DNA from: Chlorella sorokiniana
Lineage: Eukaryota; Chlorophyta; Trebouxiophyceae; Chlorellales; Chlorellaceae
Direction of reading: 5' to 3'
Assembly: GCA_025917655.1 (NCBI GenBank)
Contig: CP084619.1
Span: forward strand, 2,771,001-2,835,000
DNA length: 64,000 nucleotides
A program made the position numbers and the translations under genes. This document shows, piece by piece, positions 11,261 through 21,073 of this stretch. How positions within the stretch are numbered: position 1 is the stretch's first letter; each line of letters begins with the position of its first letter. Under the pieces are notes generated by a model. That model did no database searches. It was given only the letters and a program-made list of their open reading frames with translations, and had not been told where the DNA came from.

Positions 11261-12663
11261 TCACAGCAGCGGCAGCTGCATCGTGCCCAGCTTGTCTGCC
11301 AGGGCCAGGTGCGCCTGGATGAGCTTGGACAGGAAGAGGACCAGGGTGCAGTCGTTCTGCTGGTCGGCCAGCATGCGCTCAAAGTCGTCGCGAGAGAAGA
11401 GGGGCACCGCAGCCACCGTCTCCGCCAGGTACCGGCCAATGGCGGTGCTGCCCTTGCGCTTGCCCGCCTGTGGAGAGTGGAGAGGGGGAGCGGGGGATCA
11501 GAGTAATCGCTGCATGTTGGTTGTACGGCTGGGGGGAGGATGCGGCTCAGCAGGCCTGCCCAGGTGAAGAGGTGGACAGCCCTGCTGCATTGATGCAGCA
11601 GTGGCAGCAGCTGCAAGCCGTTCGCAGCCGCCGCTCACCACCACATCGTCGACATACGCCTGAGCTTGTTGCAAGCTCTGCTGCAGCCGCGAGAAGGACT
11701 CCGCCAGGCTCTCCATGTCGTTGGGCAGCTTGTCCTGCAGCTCGGTGCTGCAGGGGCGGCAACATGGCGGGCAGTGATGCTCAGCAGGCAGAGCTGAGAG
11801 CAAGCGTCAGTGCAATGCCCCCCAGCGGCTGCCCGCTGCGTAAGCGCGAGCAACTATTGGGTCAAGGTGATGCCTGCCTGCCGCACGTTTACTCCAAGCG
11901 CCACAGCCACAGCAGCGCCCCCCCAAAGAAAAACATAAAGATGCAGCCCACCTGAGCAGGTCGAGCCCCACGCGCTCCGCCTCGGTGCCCCGCACCTCGC
12001 AGTCCACCTCCAGGAACTCCCGCGCCAGCTCACGCCCGCCAATGGACAGCGCGCGCGACACAAAGGCACGCACGCCCATGCGGCCCCCTGCCCGCTGGTG
12101 TCCAGCGCAAGGTGCACGGGGTTGGGGCACTCGTTGCCGTAAAAGGAGTGGATGAGGGCGTCGCGGGAGCGGCTGGCGTCGGGGTCCCCGTGGAGAACCA
12201 GCCCACGATGCGCTCTCGCGAGTTGACGCGCTGCTGCAGGGCTGCCATGGTGTGGTGGTGCTGCACGTCCAGCGCCACCTGCACACGGCAAGCGATGGCA
12301 CGGTCGAGCACCTGCCGAGTCAGCGCTCCCCTCCTGCTGGTTATGCACCCCTGGAGCAGCCACCCTGGAACACCCAGGGCAGCTTGGCTGCTGCACGTGC
12401 AGGCCTTTGACGCAGCAGCTGTGCTGCAAGGCTGTGCAAGCCTGGTGAACGGCCGGGCTGCTGGCCAGCGGCGGTAGGCGGTGCAGCACCTGGTCGTGGG
12501 TCTCGCTGTGCGGCACGGCGTAACAGTTCTTCACTTCAACGATTCCGTCGGCGATTGTGCCGAGTAGCGTGCCAATAACGCGCTCCTGGTCTTCTTTGCG
12601 GCGCAAGAAGGCATCGGTGATGGTGAAGAGCACCACTGGGTGCACCCTGCAGACGAATTGCAT
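11261..12663 (-). CDS. EIF3F: Translation initiation factor eIF3 subunit f (MPN domain)
   Basis: A non-catalytic MPN subunit of eIF3, which helps recruit mRNA to the 40S ribosome. Exon 1 begins MQFVCRVHPVVLFTITDAFL and continues RVIGTLLGTIADGIVEV and CYAVPHSETHDQ, the eIF3f MPN signature. Exon 2 gives VALDVQHHHTMAALQQRVN, IVGWFSTG and IHSFYGNECPNPVHLALD. The JAMM metal-binding motif of active deubiquitinases is absent, as expected for this subunit. Further exons give FLEVDCEVRGTEAERVGLDL, LPNDMESLAESFSRLQQSL and the C-terminal LIQAHLALADKLGTMQLPLL. The frame breaks at the C-runs 12186-12189 and 12084-12088 on the plus strand; one extra base in each restores it. The N-terminus is short, directly entering the MPN domain, as in plant eIF3f. 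Confidence 0.93.
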
Positions 12664-13356
12664 GTGCCATGGTTGTTTCCATGCTGTGCTTTAAGAGGCT
12701 ACAGAGCCGCAGCCTTGCACTCAGCTAGCATGGTTGCACTGTACACACCTCACGCTGTTCTCCGTTGCGCCCACTGGCAACGCGATGGGTGTGGGTGTTG
12801 CTGCCATGCTGCCTGCCCTGCCGCTATCACCAACTCGCTCCTTCGTGCCCGAAACTCGATCAAGCGCTGTGCGGTGTGTAGACGCTAGGTTCTATTATAG
12901 TACTCGAGTGCTTCAAAATTTACGGCGCAGTGGCAGTTTGGGGGACCATGCACTCCCTCTCTCCTGTACTGCCGTGTGCGCAGGAGCGACGACCCCGGTC
13001 CGCGTGGCGGCAGCGCTGTGCAGTGGTTTCCCTTGCTGCAGGCCGTGTTACAGCGCGCGTGATGACTGCAGTGTCACTAGTCAGAAAGATTCGTCAAAAA
13101 CGCTCGCCAACGCAGTGTGGGAAAATGGAGGGGGTACACGGGAGAGGGGCAGCGGCGTTTGGCGGGGGGCTGCCGAATTAGGAGCGCGAGTCAGCAGCGT
13201 TCAGAAAATGGAGCTGAGCAAAATTGAGCTGGTAAGAAAGAGTGAACAAGTTGGGTGCTGGCATTGAGAAGATCGGAAAATGGCGGGGGCTCCGCTGGAG
13301 GATCACAGGCTCAGCACGGTGCACAGCGACAGCTGAGCGCCGGCGCTGAGCCCGGC
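12664..13356. promoter_or_regulatory. eIF3f upstream region and ATP/ADP carrier 3' flank
   Basis: Both neighbours are on the minus strand. This 690-base spacer contains the eIF3f promoter and the 3' UTR of the carrier gene. Composition is noticeably more AT-rich than the exons, for example around 12880-12920 and 13080-13110. Open frames here show no recognisable protein. Confidence 0.45.
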
Positions 13357-16300
13357 CTAGATAAGAGCCAAGAGAGGGCGCCTGCATGCTCCATAGCATG
13401 CGGAGCGGAAGAGGAAGGAGGCAGCTTGGCCACAAGCCGTATCATGGGGTTGTGGGCGGCGGGGCTCAGCAGGCTGGCGCGGGGTGCGGCCGGGCGGCGC
13501 GGCGGTTGGGCCGCCGCTTGCCGCCGCCGCCGCCGCCTCGTCCTCCTCGTCCAGGCTGCCCGCCACGCTGACCCGGTGCACGTGGCTGGGGTCGTAGTGC
13601 TCTGCCAGGTCGTCCACCGCTCGCGTCCAGGAGCGCAGCATGACGGCGTAGAAGACGGCGAGCAGGGGCAGGATGCCTCCGAGGGTGCCGCCGCTGAGGA
13701 TGAGCAGCGCCTGCTGCAGCACCGACCCGATGGACTTGCCGCTCTGCGCGCCCACCACGTCGATGGCGGCCTTGCCCTTGGTGCGGCTCTCGTCGTCCAG
13801 CCCGATGTACACCATCTCCTCGGCGGGCTTGAACAGCGAGAACTTGGCGCCGCGGCTGAACACCTGCGGGAGGGGGCCGCGGGGCCAGTGAGACACTGGG
13901 TGAGCCCAGCACGAGGCCGCAGGCAGCAGAGCGGTGGACGCTGCGACGTGCCCAGCTGTAACACAATCAACCCCCCGCCTTGCCTGCATGATGGCCCCCG
14001 TCATGACCAGGCCAAACAGCACCAGCCCCGCGGGCCCCGCCGCCAGCCTGCCCGCCAGGAAGGTGAAGGCGATGCAGCCGGCGAAGAATGGCAGGCCGGC
14101 ATAGAGCATGAAGTTGGGGGTGGCGTTGGCCACGCCGCGCCAGCCGATGCGGTCAAACAGCAGGGGGAGGCAAACATGAGGGTGCCTGCAGTGTGTGTGT
14201 GGGGGGGGCGCGTGAAGGATGTGCAGGCTGCAGCTGGCCTGGCGAGCGCAGCGTGGCTGCGTGCGGCGCCAGCGCAGCGCGCAAGCGCCCGCCCCCACCC
14301 GTGACGATGCCCGTCCACATGGCGGTGTCCCCCAGGAAGGCCGAGTAGGCGGCGGGTGTGGTGGCCAGCTTGTGCAGGTAGTGCTTCCAGGCCAGGTCCA
14401 GCAAGTTGGTGGTGATTCCCTGGGGAGGGGGGGCGGCAGGGCGCGCGGCAGCGGCAGCGACTCAGCAGGGACGCAGGCAGGTACGGCAACGGGCCTTCAT
14501 GCTGCTTGCGTTAAGTGCGAAAAGGGGGTGGAAGAGCCAATCGCCGCAGGGAGGGCCTCGACCACCGAACCCAACCCCACCCCACACACCTGCGCCAGCG
14601 CCATCACCGCCAGGCAGCGGATCTGGGGCTGCGCCGCAGGAACTGCCACGCATCCGCCATGCTCATCGCCTCGGTGTGCTTGCCCTTGCGCTTCTTGGCT
14701 GCAGACCCTGCCTGCTGCCGCTCCGCCGCATGGCTGCCGGGCGCCGCCTCGGAGGCGCCGTTGCGCTCGGCAGGCCCAGCTCCGAGCGGCTGCATGTCGG
14801 ATGCCGCCGCTGCAGCGGCCGACACGGCTGCCTGCTGCGGCGGCAGCGCCGCGCCGTTGCCGCTGTGCTGCGCCGCCCCCGCCGCCGCGTGCTGCTCCTC
14901 CAGGCTGCAGTAGTTGAGGCCGCGCACCGCGGCCTCCAGATCCAGCGGCACGCCGTGCAGCCGCCCGCCGCCGCCCCCGCCGCCGACTCGGCCGCGGCGG
15001 CGTCGGCTGCGCGCTGCGCTGCGCGCTTGGCCACGGTGGAACCCTTGGGGTTCTTGGGGAAGGTGGCCGAGATCCATGCGTGCAGCGCCAGGATGACGCC
15101 CCCAGGCCCAGGCACAGGCACATGATGGCCTGCAGCTGGGCGGTGTAGCCGCCGCGCGAGGCCCCCGCCTCGCTGAACAGGCGCAGCACGCGGCCCGCGA
15201 CCGTCTGCGCCACGTTGGCGCCGATGCCAAACAGGGGGTAGAGCAGGGCGCGTCCTCGATGCTGGTGGTCTCGTTGGCCAGCCCCCAGAACAGCAGGGAC
15301 AGCACGACGTCGCCCCACAGCTCGCTGACGCAGTAGAACAGGGTGAAGAGCCAGTTGCGCACCATGCCCACCATGCCTGCGCACCGCCGCGGCAGCACAC
15401 ACGTGTACGTGAGCCCAGGGCCTGGCAGCACGGCGGGACCGCCGGAAGCCAGGGCAGCGACCCCCTTCCCGAGCGCGCGTGAGCGGCACAGAGAGCGCGC
15501 ACGCGCCGGATGCAGCAAAGCATGGCGCCAGCCCTTGCGCCCCGCCGCCGCCCACCCGACAGCCCCGAGGGCAGCGCCGCCACCAGCTGCGCGGCCATGC
15601 CGTTGAGGTGCAGGGCGTCGTGGTGGGGGTAGAGCAGGGCGAAGCCGGCGTAGAAGGCCAGGAAGACGCAGATGATGATGTTGAATAGCTTCTCGCGGCT
15701 GCGGGGGAGGCACAGCAGAGGAAGGCATGGGTGCGGCTGCTGTGCCAGCTGGCAAACGCGTGGCATGCCTGCGCTCAGTACGTCCCCCTCTGGAGGCGCA
15801 CCAGCCTCCCGCCAACCAGCTGCCCGCATTCCTTCTGCATCCCCACCGCCCCCCCTTCCCCCACACACCTGAACCGCTGCGTGCCCCACGAGTAGGCGAC
15901 CAGGAAGAGCACGGAGCTGGGCAGCACAGCGTACACGGTCAGGTAGGGGATGACCTGCGGCAGCGGCGGCGTGGAGGGGGATGGGACGGGTGCGGGGCGC
16001 AAGGGTGCGGGGCGGCAGCGCGGGGCGGCAGCGCACGCAGCCAGCCAGCCCTGCGCCCGCGGGCTGCCAGCAGCGCTCGGCATGCGTGCCGGGGTGCGGC
16101 GCACCTCCGTGCCGCCTCCCGCCGCAGTGATGACCAGTGAGTCCTTGAGGGAGTCGATGATGGTGTTCACAAAGGCCATGAGGAAGAAGAGCAGGGACAT
16201 GGGCAGGAACCTGGGGGCAGGGAAGGGCCAGCAGCGGGGGCCAGGGGTGGTGAGCGCGGCAGGCAGCGCAGGACCACCACCGCCATCAAACGGCTGCAGC

Positions 16301-16640
16301 GTCTACGCTGTGCACGAAGGGGAGGCTCAGGGCTGCGCTGCCCGGGCATCGAGGGAGAGTGCGGCAGGTGGGGGGCTCCCCGCCAACCTGGCTACGGCGC
16401 TCACCTGTCCCACAGCCCATCCAGCTTCTGGAACTGATCCTGTATGCTCTCCGCCAGGGCTCCAAGAAAGCCCCACCGCTGCTGCTCAGGTGGGTCTGCT
16501 GCTGTTGCTGCTGCCGCCGCCACTGGTTGGCATCCCCCGCCGCCCCCGCCGCCGCTGTTACCCGCACTGTTCGTGCCGGCTGCCCATCCGCGTGACGTGC
16601 AAAGCGCGTGGCTGGCGGAGACGGAGCCAGTACACAGCAT
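13357..16640 (-). CDS. NTT: Plastid-type ATP/ADP antiporter (NTT, TLC family)
   Basis: Exchanges ATP for ADP across the plastid inner envelope. The N-terminal exon (MLCTGSVSASHAL, then Gly/Ala/Gln-rich) probably includes a transit peptide and runs into FQKLDGLWDRFLPMSLLFF. Family signatures follow: LMAFVNTIIDSLKDSLVIT, YLTVYAVLPSSVLFLVAYSW, MVRNWLFTLFYCVSELWGDV, FWGLANETTS, YPLFGIGANVAQTVAGRVL, WISATFPKNPKGSTVAK, FSRGAKFSLFKPAEEMVY, GKAAIDVVGAQSGKSIGSV. About twelve transmembrane segments are expected. Between the sixth and seventh segments (about 15050-14700) lies an unusually long Ala/Gln/Arg-rich loop before MSMADAWQFLRRSP. The C-terminus also has an extended Ala/Pro tail, whose exact end is uncertain. 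Single-base losses at 15246-15248 and 15099-15103 break the frame. It is head-to-head with the WD40 gene. Confidence 0.9.
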
Positions 16641-17388
16641 GCTGCAATGCAGAGGTGCAAGGGCCTTCGTAAGCCAGCAGGCGGGGCGAGTGGGGCCGCC
16701 AGGGCCTTAGTCAGCTGAGGCGCCGGCACCCTGCCCTTCCTGGCGGCCCACAGCGCGGCGTCGCAGCGTGGCTGTCCCGGGCAAAGTCTTTAAGGCGCTG
16801 GGCACGCACCTGGCAGGGAGAGGCCAACGGGAGGCTGCGCCTGCCTTCTGCTGCTGGTTCTACATCTCGCGCCTAGGAGGGCAGGCGGGGCACAATGTGT
16901 CCTGCACCACATAAATGTCGCGTGAACAGCAGGCACCCAGCGGCTGCAACAGCCGCAGAGCAGAGGGGCCGTTCCCCATGCATTTTGCAGCACGTTGCAA
17001 GGGCTTTGACGCACCTTGCTGCCCTATGCACCAGCTTTTGATCGCCTATGTGCAATCCCGAGAGTGCAATAGCCCGCATGTGGCTGCTTAGCCGCCGAAA
17101 CAGCAACCAAGAGTCGCCACCACGTTCCGTCGATCCTGCGCACTCAAACAAACGATGAGATTCACAGCTGAAAATGCTGAACGCAAGTGTGCCGGGGGTC
17201 GTGGCCCCACCAAGCCCCTTGCCTTGTTGCCTTCCAGCTGGCAGACAAGTCGAGTTGGGCGAGTGGGGCCTTCACTTTGACATTCATAGTATTTCATTCA
17301 ATAGTTGATTGTCTTGACATGTGTCTAACGCCGCAGTGAGGTCTGGGCTGGACTTGCGCACCTTGATTTGGGCAGCCGTGGCGCGAGG
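16641..17388. promoter_or_regulatory. Divergent promoter between the ATP/ADP carrier and the WD40 gene
   Basis: A 750-base gap between two outward-facing starts. It must contain both promoters and 5' UTRs. AT content rises sharply near 17270-17330, just upstream of the plus-strand gene. The carrier's transit peptide could begin up to 90 bases further upstream in another frame. No gene seen. Confidence 0.45.
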
Positions 17389-19628
17389 ATGGCCTCCATG
17401 GACACAGGGGACGCATACAGAGGCCGTGGCGGACGGAACAGCGGCCGAGGGGGACGAGGAGGCTACCAGGGCGGCTACCGCGACGACTATAACGGCGGGC
17501 GCGGCAGCGGGCGCGGCGGCGGGCGCGGCGGCGGCTATAACAGCGGTGGCGGCAGAGGAGGGTACAACAGCTACAACGATGGCGGGAGAGGGGGCGGGCG
17601 TGGCGGCTACAACCAGAACTTCTCGCAGGGCGGCCGCAGCCGAGGCCGGGGCTACTGGGGCGGGCAAGGTGCGGTCGGCCACGTGCTGCTGCACTGGCTG
17701 TCTAGGTTTGCGCAGGTGGCCTTGCATTGCCACGAAGCCAGCCTCACTGCAGCAGCCCTCTGCCGGTTCCTGCAGGCCGCGGCCGCGGCCGTGGCCGCGC
17801 CGGCGGCGGCGACCGCCAGGCGGCCGCGCAGCGGAGCCGCCTCCGGTGGACCTCGAGTTTGTGGCGGAGCTCAAGGGGCACTCCAAGAAGGTGACGGCCG
17901 TGCTCATGGAGGAGGGCAGCGGCCAGCTGTTCACGGGGAGCCACGACAGCACTGTGCGCGTGTGGAGCTGCGCCACCGGCCAGGTGGGCAAGAGGGGGCG
18001 CGCCAGGCCTAGTCCATCGTCACGCGACGGCCGCCCGGCTCCTTTGGTTGAAGCTTGAACAAGAGCGGAGTTGGCAGGCTGCATGTTTCATGGCCGCAGA
18101 GCTGACGAAGGCCTGCTCCCGCCTGCCCTGCCTGCCCGCAGTGCACCAGCACTGTGCAGGTTGGGGGAGAGGTGACGGCCATGCTCGTGTTTGCGGGCTT
18201 TCTGTTTGTGGGCGTCAAGACGCGGGCGGGGGCGGGCCAGGTCAAGGCGTGGAACATGGCCACCAACCAGGAGTACCTGATGGAGGGGCACGTGGTGGGC
18301 TGCTGCCCCTTTCTCTGCAGCTCTTGCTTCCTTGTTTGTGTGCGTGTGTGGCGGGGGGCTGGCCGTGGAGCTGCTGCTGAACAGCCGACAGGATGTGGCC
18401 AGCACTGCAACCAAGCTTGGGACGTCGGGTGCAGCGGAGCGCGGCGCAGCCCAGCGAGCGCTGCAGCGCCCGGGGTGTTGCATCCTCGCCCTTGACCCGC
18501 GTATGCGCCGACCTGGCCGTGCAGGGCGCGGTGCAAGCGCTGGCGGCGGCGGGCGACATGCTGTTTTCGGCGGGCCAGGATGCGTCGCTGCGGGTGTGGA
18601 AGCTGGACCCGGCCAGCAACCAGTGGGGCTGCGTGGCGGTGCTCAAGGCGGAGCAGGGCGGGCACCGCGCCCCCATCAGCTGCATGTGGGCCTCCCACCC
18701 CCTGCTCTTCTCAGCCGACTACCTGGGCACGCTCAAGGTGGGGGCGGCCGCGGGCGGGCGGGTGCATGGGCAGCTGGTTGCTGGCCAGCGCTGCAGGCAT
18801 GGAGGTTCGTGCCAATCACGGCAGGCCAAGCGCTGCTGTCAGCCAAGCTGGGCTGCCCCTGGCCTCGCGCCACCGCGCCTGCCCCCGTTTCTCCGCGTGG
18901 CTCCAGGTGTGGGACCTGAACGCGGGGTGGTGCGGCAGACGGTGGACAAGGCGCACAGCGGCAGCGACGTGCCGTGCATCACCAACCTGACGGTGTGGGA
19001 GGGCCACATCATCTCCGCATCGCTGGACGGCCTCATCAAGATCTGGGAGCCCGCAGACCCAGCCTCCGGCAACATCATCAACCCCACGCCCATCTTCTCA
19101 TTCCCGGAGCAGGTGGGGATGCGGGCGGGTTCAGCCAGTTCGTTTGCAGCTGGGGCACACGCAGCCGTGAGCTTCGGGCGGCAGGCTGCGGGCTGACGCG
19201 CGCTGCTTGCCTTGATGCAGGAGGCGGGGCAGCGACAGGAGAGCCTGAGCGGCATCCTGGCGCTCTGCGGCGTCCCAGATGCGCTGGTGCGAGGAATGCA
19301 TGCTGCAGGCTGCACGCCGCACGTTGCACCCGCGCGTCCTCCCTGCCTGTTGCTGCTGCCCATGCCTGCCCGCCCACCCTGCCGCCAACTGCAACGCTTG
19401 CGTCCAGAACCGGTGCGTGCTGATGGCCAGCTACAACGGCGAGCGGTGCATACGGCTGTGGGAGATGCCCAGCTTTGAGGCGCGCGGCACGCTGGGCGAC
19501 GTCAACAACGCGCGTGCCATGGCGGGCTCGCCAGCCGGCCAGCTCGTGTTCTCGGGGACGAGCACGGGCGGGTCAAGGTGTGGAAGTGGAAGCCCATTGG
19601 GCCGGGAGGCTTCCCCATTGCACAGTGA
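17389..19628 (+). CDS. RGG-box WD40-repeat protein of ZFWD type
   Basis: Probable RNA-associated beta-propeller. The first exon (MASMDTGDAYRGRGGRNSGR onward) is a run of RGG/RGY repeats up to about residue 90. After an intron the propeller starts with VDLEFVAELKGHSKKVTAVL, LFTGSHDSTVRVWSCATGQ, then GGEVTAMLVFAGFLFVGVK, VKAWNMATNQEYLMEGHV, LFSAGQDASLRVWKLDPAS, HRAPISCMWASHPLLFSADY, IISASLDGLIKIWEP, ESLSGILALCGVPDA, NGERCIRLWEMPSFEARGTL. This order closely follows plant ZFWD proteins, which also end in a VKVWKW blade; here VKVWKWKPIGPGGFPIAQ is reached after restoring one base near 19570, giving the stop at 19626-19628. Plant ZFWD proteins have a CCCH zinc finger before the propeller. I find none; the RGG region stands in its place. 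Confidence 0.8.
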
Positions 19629-20024
19629 CGATGCACAGCACAGTGACAGCAGCCCCCTTGCGCACCCCTTTCATTATTGAGTTCCCTCCCTCGCTTGTAA
19701 CCCCTCCCACCCGCTATATCCCTCCCGCTGCACCTTGTTCTGTCTGCTTCCATCCAACTTGATGTGTGTGCTCAGCACTGTTTCCATGCTTTTGATGCAC
19801 CCGCGATGCGTTGCGGAGCACTGCAGCGGCCCCACTATGTGGCATGCTCAACACAGATACGGTCGACGCACCAACGCTTGGTGGGGACCAGGTTGCAGCC
19901 CAGGAGCAGGAGCAGGAGCAGAGTTGGGAAGCAGGAGGAACAAGCAGGAAAACATGAGCAAGAAGATAAAGCACAGAAGCGGCAGCACAGGGTGATTACG
20001 AGTTGGGGGCGCCGGCACGGCGGG
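19629..20024. other. Convergent 3' regions of the WD40 and uL11m genes
   Basis: Tail-to-tail spacer of about 400 bases with reduced GC, containing TTATTGAGTT near 19674-19683 and an A/G-rich stretch near 19900-19985. Most simply 3' UTR sequence of both genes. No gene seen. Confidence 0.45.
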
Positions 20025-20663
20025 CTATGCGTCTTCTGGCCGCGCCACGACGCGCACGCCCATGCTGCGGCAGCTGCCCACCAGCGACTTGCAGATCGAC
20101 TCCAGCGGCACGTAGGGCTGGTCCTGCTGCTTCGCCAACGCAATCTCGTGCAGGTGCTTCAGGGAGATGGCGGCCACGTGCTGGTGCCCCGGCCGCTGGC
20201 TGCCGCCCTCCAGCCCCGCTGCCTTCTTGATGAAGTAGGAGGCGGGTGGGGTCTTCATCACGTAGGTGAACGTCTTGTCGGTGTAAGCAGTGATGACCAC
20301 AGGCACCGGCACGTTGTCCTGCAGACAGAAGGGATGCACTTGGTTCGCGCCGTGACCCAGGTGAGCGAGGGGGCTGCTGCGGTCAAAGTAGCCAGTCGAG
20401 CAAGCAGGCTGTGCGGAACCCCAGCAGCCGCAAGGCGCAGGCGCCCTGGCGCCCCCCTCCCCCTTACCCACCCCCTATCCCCCTCCAAACTGCTCCTGAA
20501 CGCCCACCTTGTAGTTGGCTGTCTTGCCGTTGAAGTCCTTGCAAAAGTCCATGATCTTCAGGCCCGCCTGGCCCAGCGCAGGCCCCACCGGCGGCGACGG
20601 CTTGGCCTGGCCGGCGTTGATGACCAGCCGTATGGTGGCCGCCACGGTCTTCGGCTTGGACAT
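20025..20663 (-). CDS. MRPL11: Mitochondrial large-subunit ribosomal protein uL11m
   Basis: Bacterial-type L11, which forms the GTPase-associated centre of the ribosome. Exon 1 is [20 protein letters not shown], then [20 protein letters not shown] and [11 protein letters not shown]. After one intron, exon 2 gives [40 protein letters not shown] and [20 protein letters not shown], ending VARPEDA. The PxGPALG loop and the rRNA-binding C-terminal domain are intact, with no frame break. The absence of a plastid transit peptide and the C-terminal [11 protein letters not shown] favour the mitochondrial ribosome over the plastid one, as in plant uL11m. Total length is about 150 residues, typical of the family. 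It is head-to-head with the SAP/ATP-grasp gene. Confidence 0.93.
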
Positions 20664-21073
20664 CAGGGGCCACCCGAGCGATCCTCAGCTGCCAGACCAC
20701 CCTGCCGTGCTTCCAACGCTGGCAGCAGTGGGATGGCGTTCACAACCCTGCCGCTGCCAAGGATACCGGTTGCTCTGATGTTCAAAAACACTAAACTTCT
20801 GTTGGTTACGATAGACAGGCACAATGCAAGCAGGTGCAGACAGCAAAATTGTCCAGCAAGGCTAAGAACGCTTGGAAGCCTTGCCGATTGCCCGAATTCT
20901 CACGTAAATACCATCGGAAAGAGTGTCAGAGCCCAAGGAAGCAAGTGTATTGTGCCTGTACTTGTGGTGGCGTCGGCTAGGATGCATTGCCGCAATGCAC
21001 GTGACATCGGAGACTTTGTAGCCTCAGCAAAACACTAGGATATGGAGGGCGGCCATCAGTGAGGCCTTTCGCC
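20664..21073. promoter_or_regulatory. Divergent promoter between uL11m and the SAP/ATP-grasp gene
   Basis: About 410 bases between outward-facing starts, with an AT-richer middle (20780-21050). Both promoters must lie here. No TATA box stands out and no gene is seen. Confidence 0.45.

Noticed and set aside
20025-20663. uL11 as the plastid ribosomal protein
   Set aside because: No transit peptide, and the C-terminal [11 protein letters not shown] block matches mitochondrial uL11m of plants.
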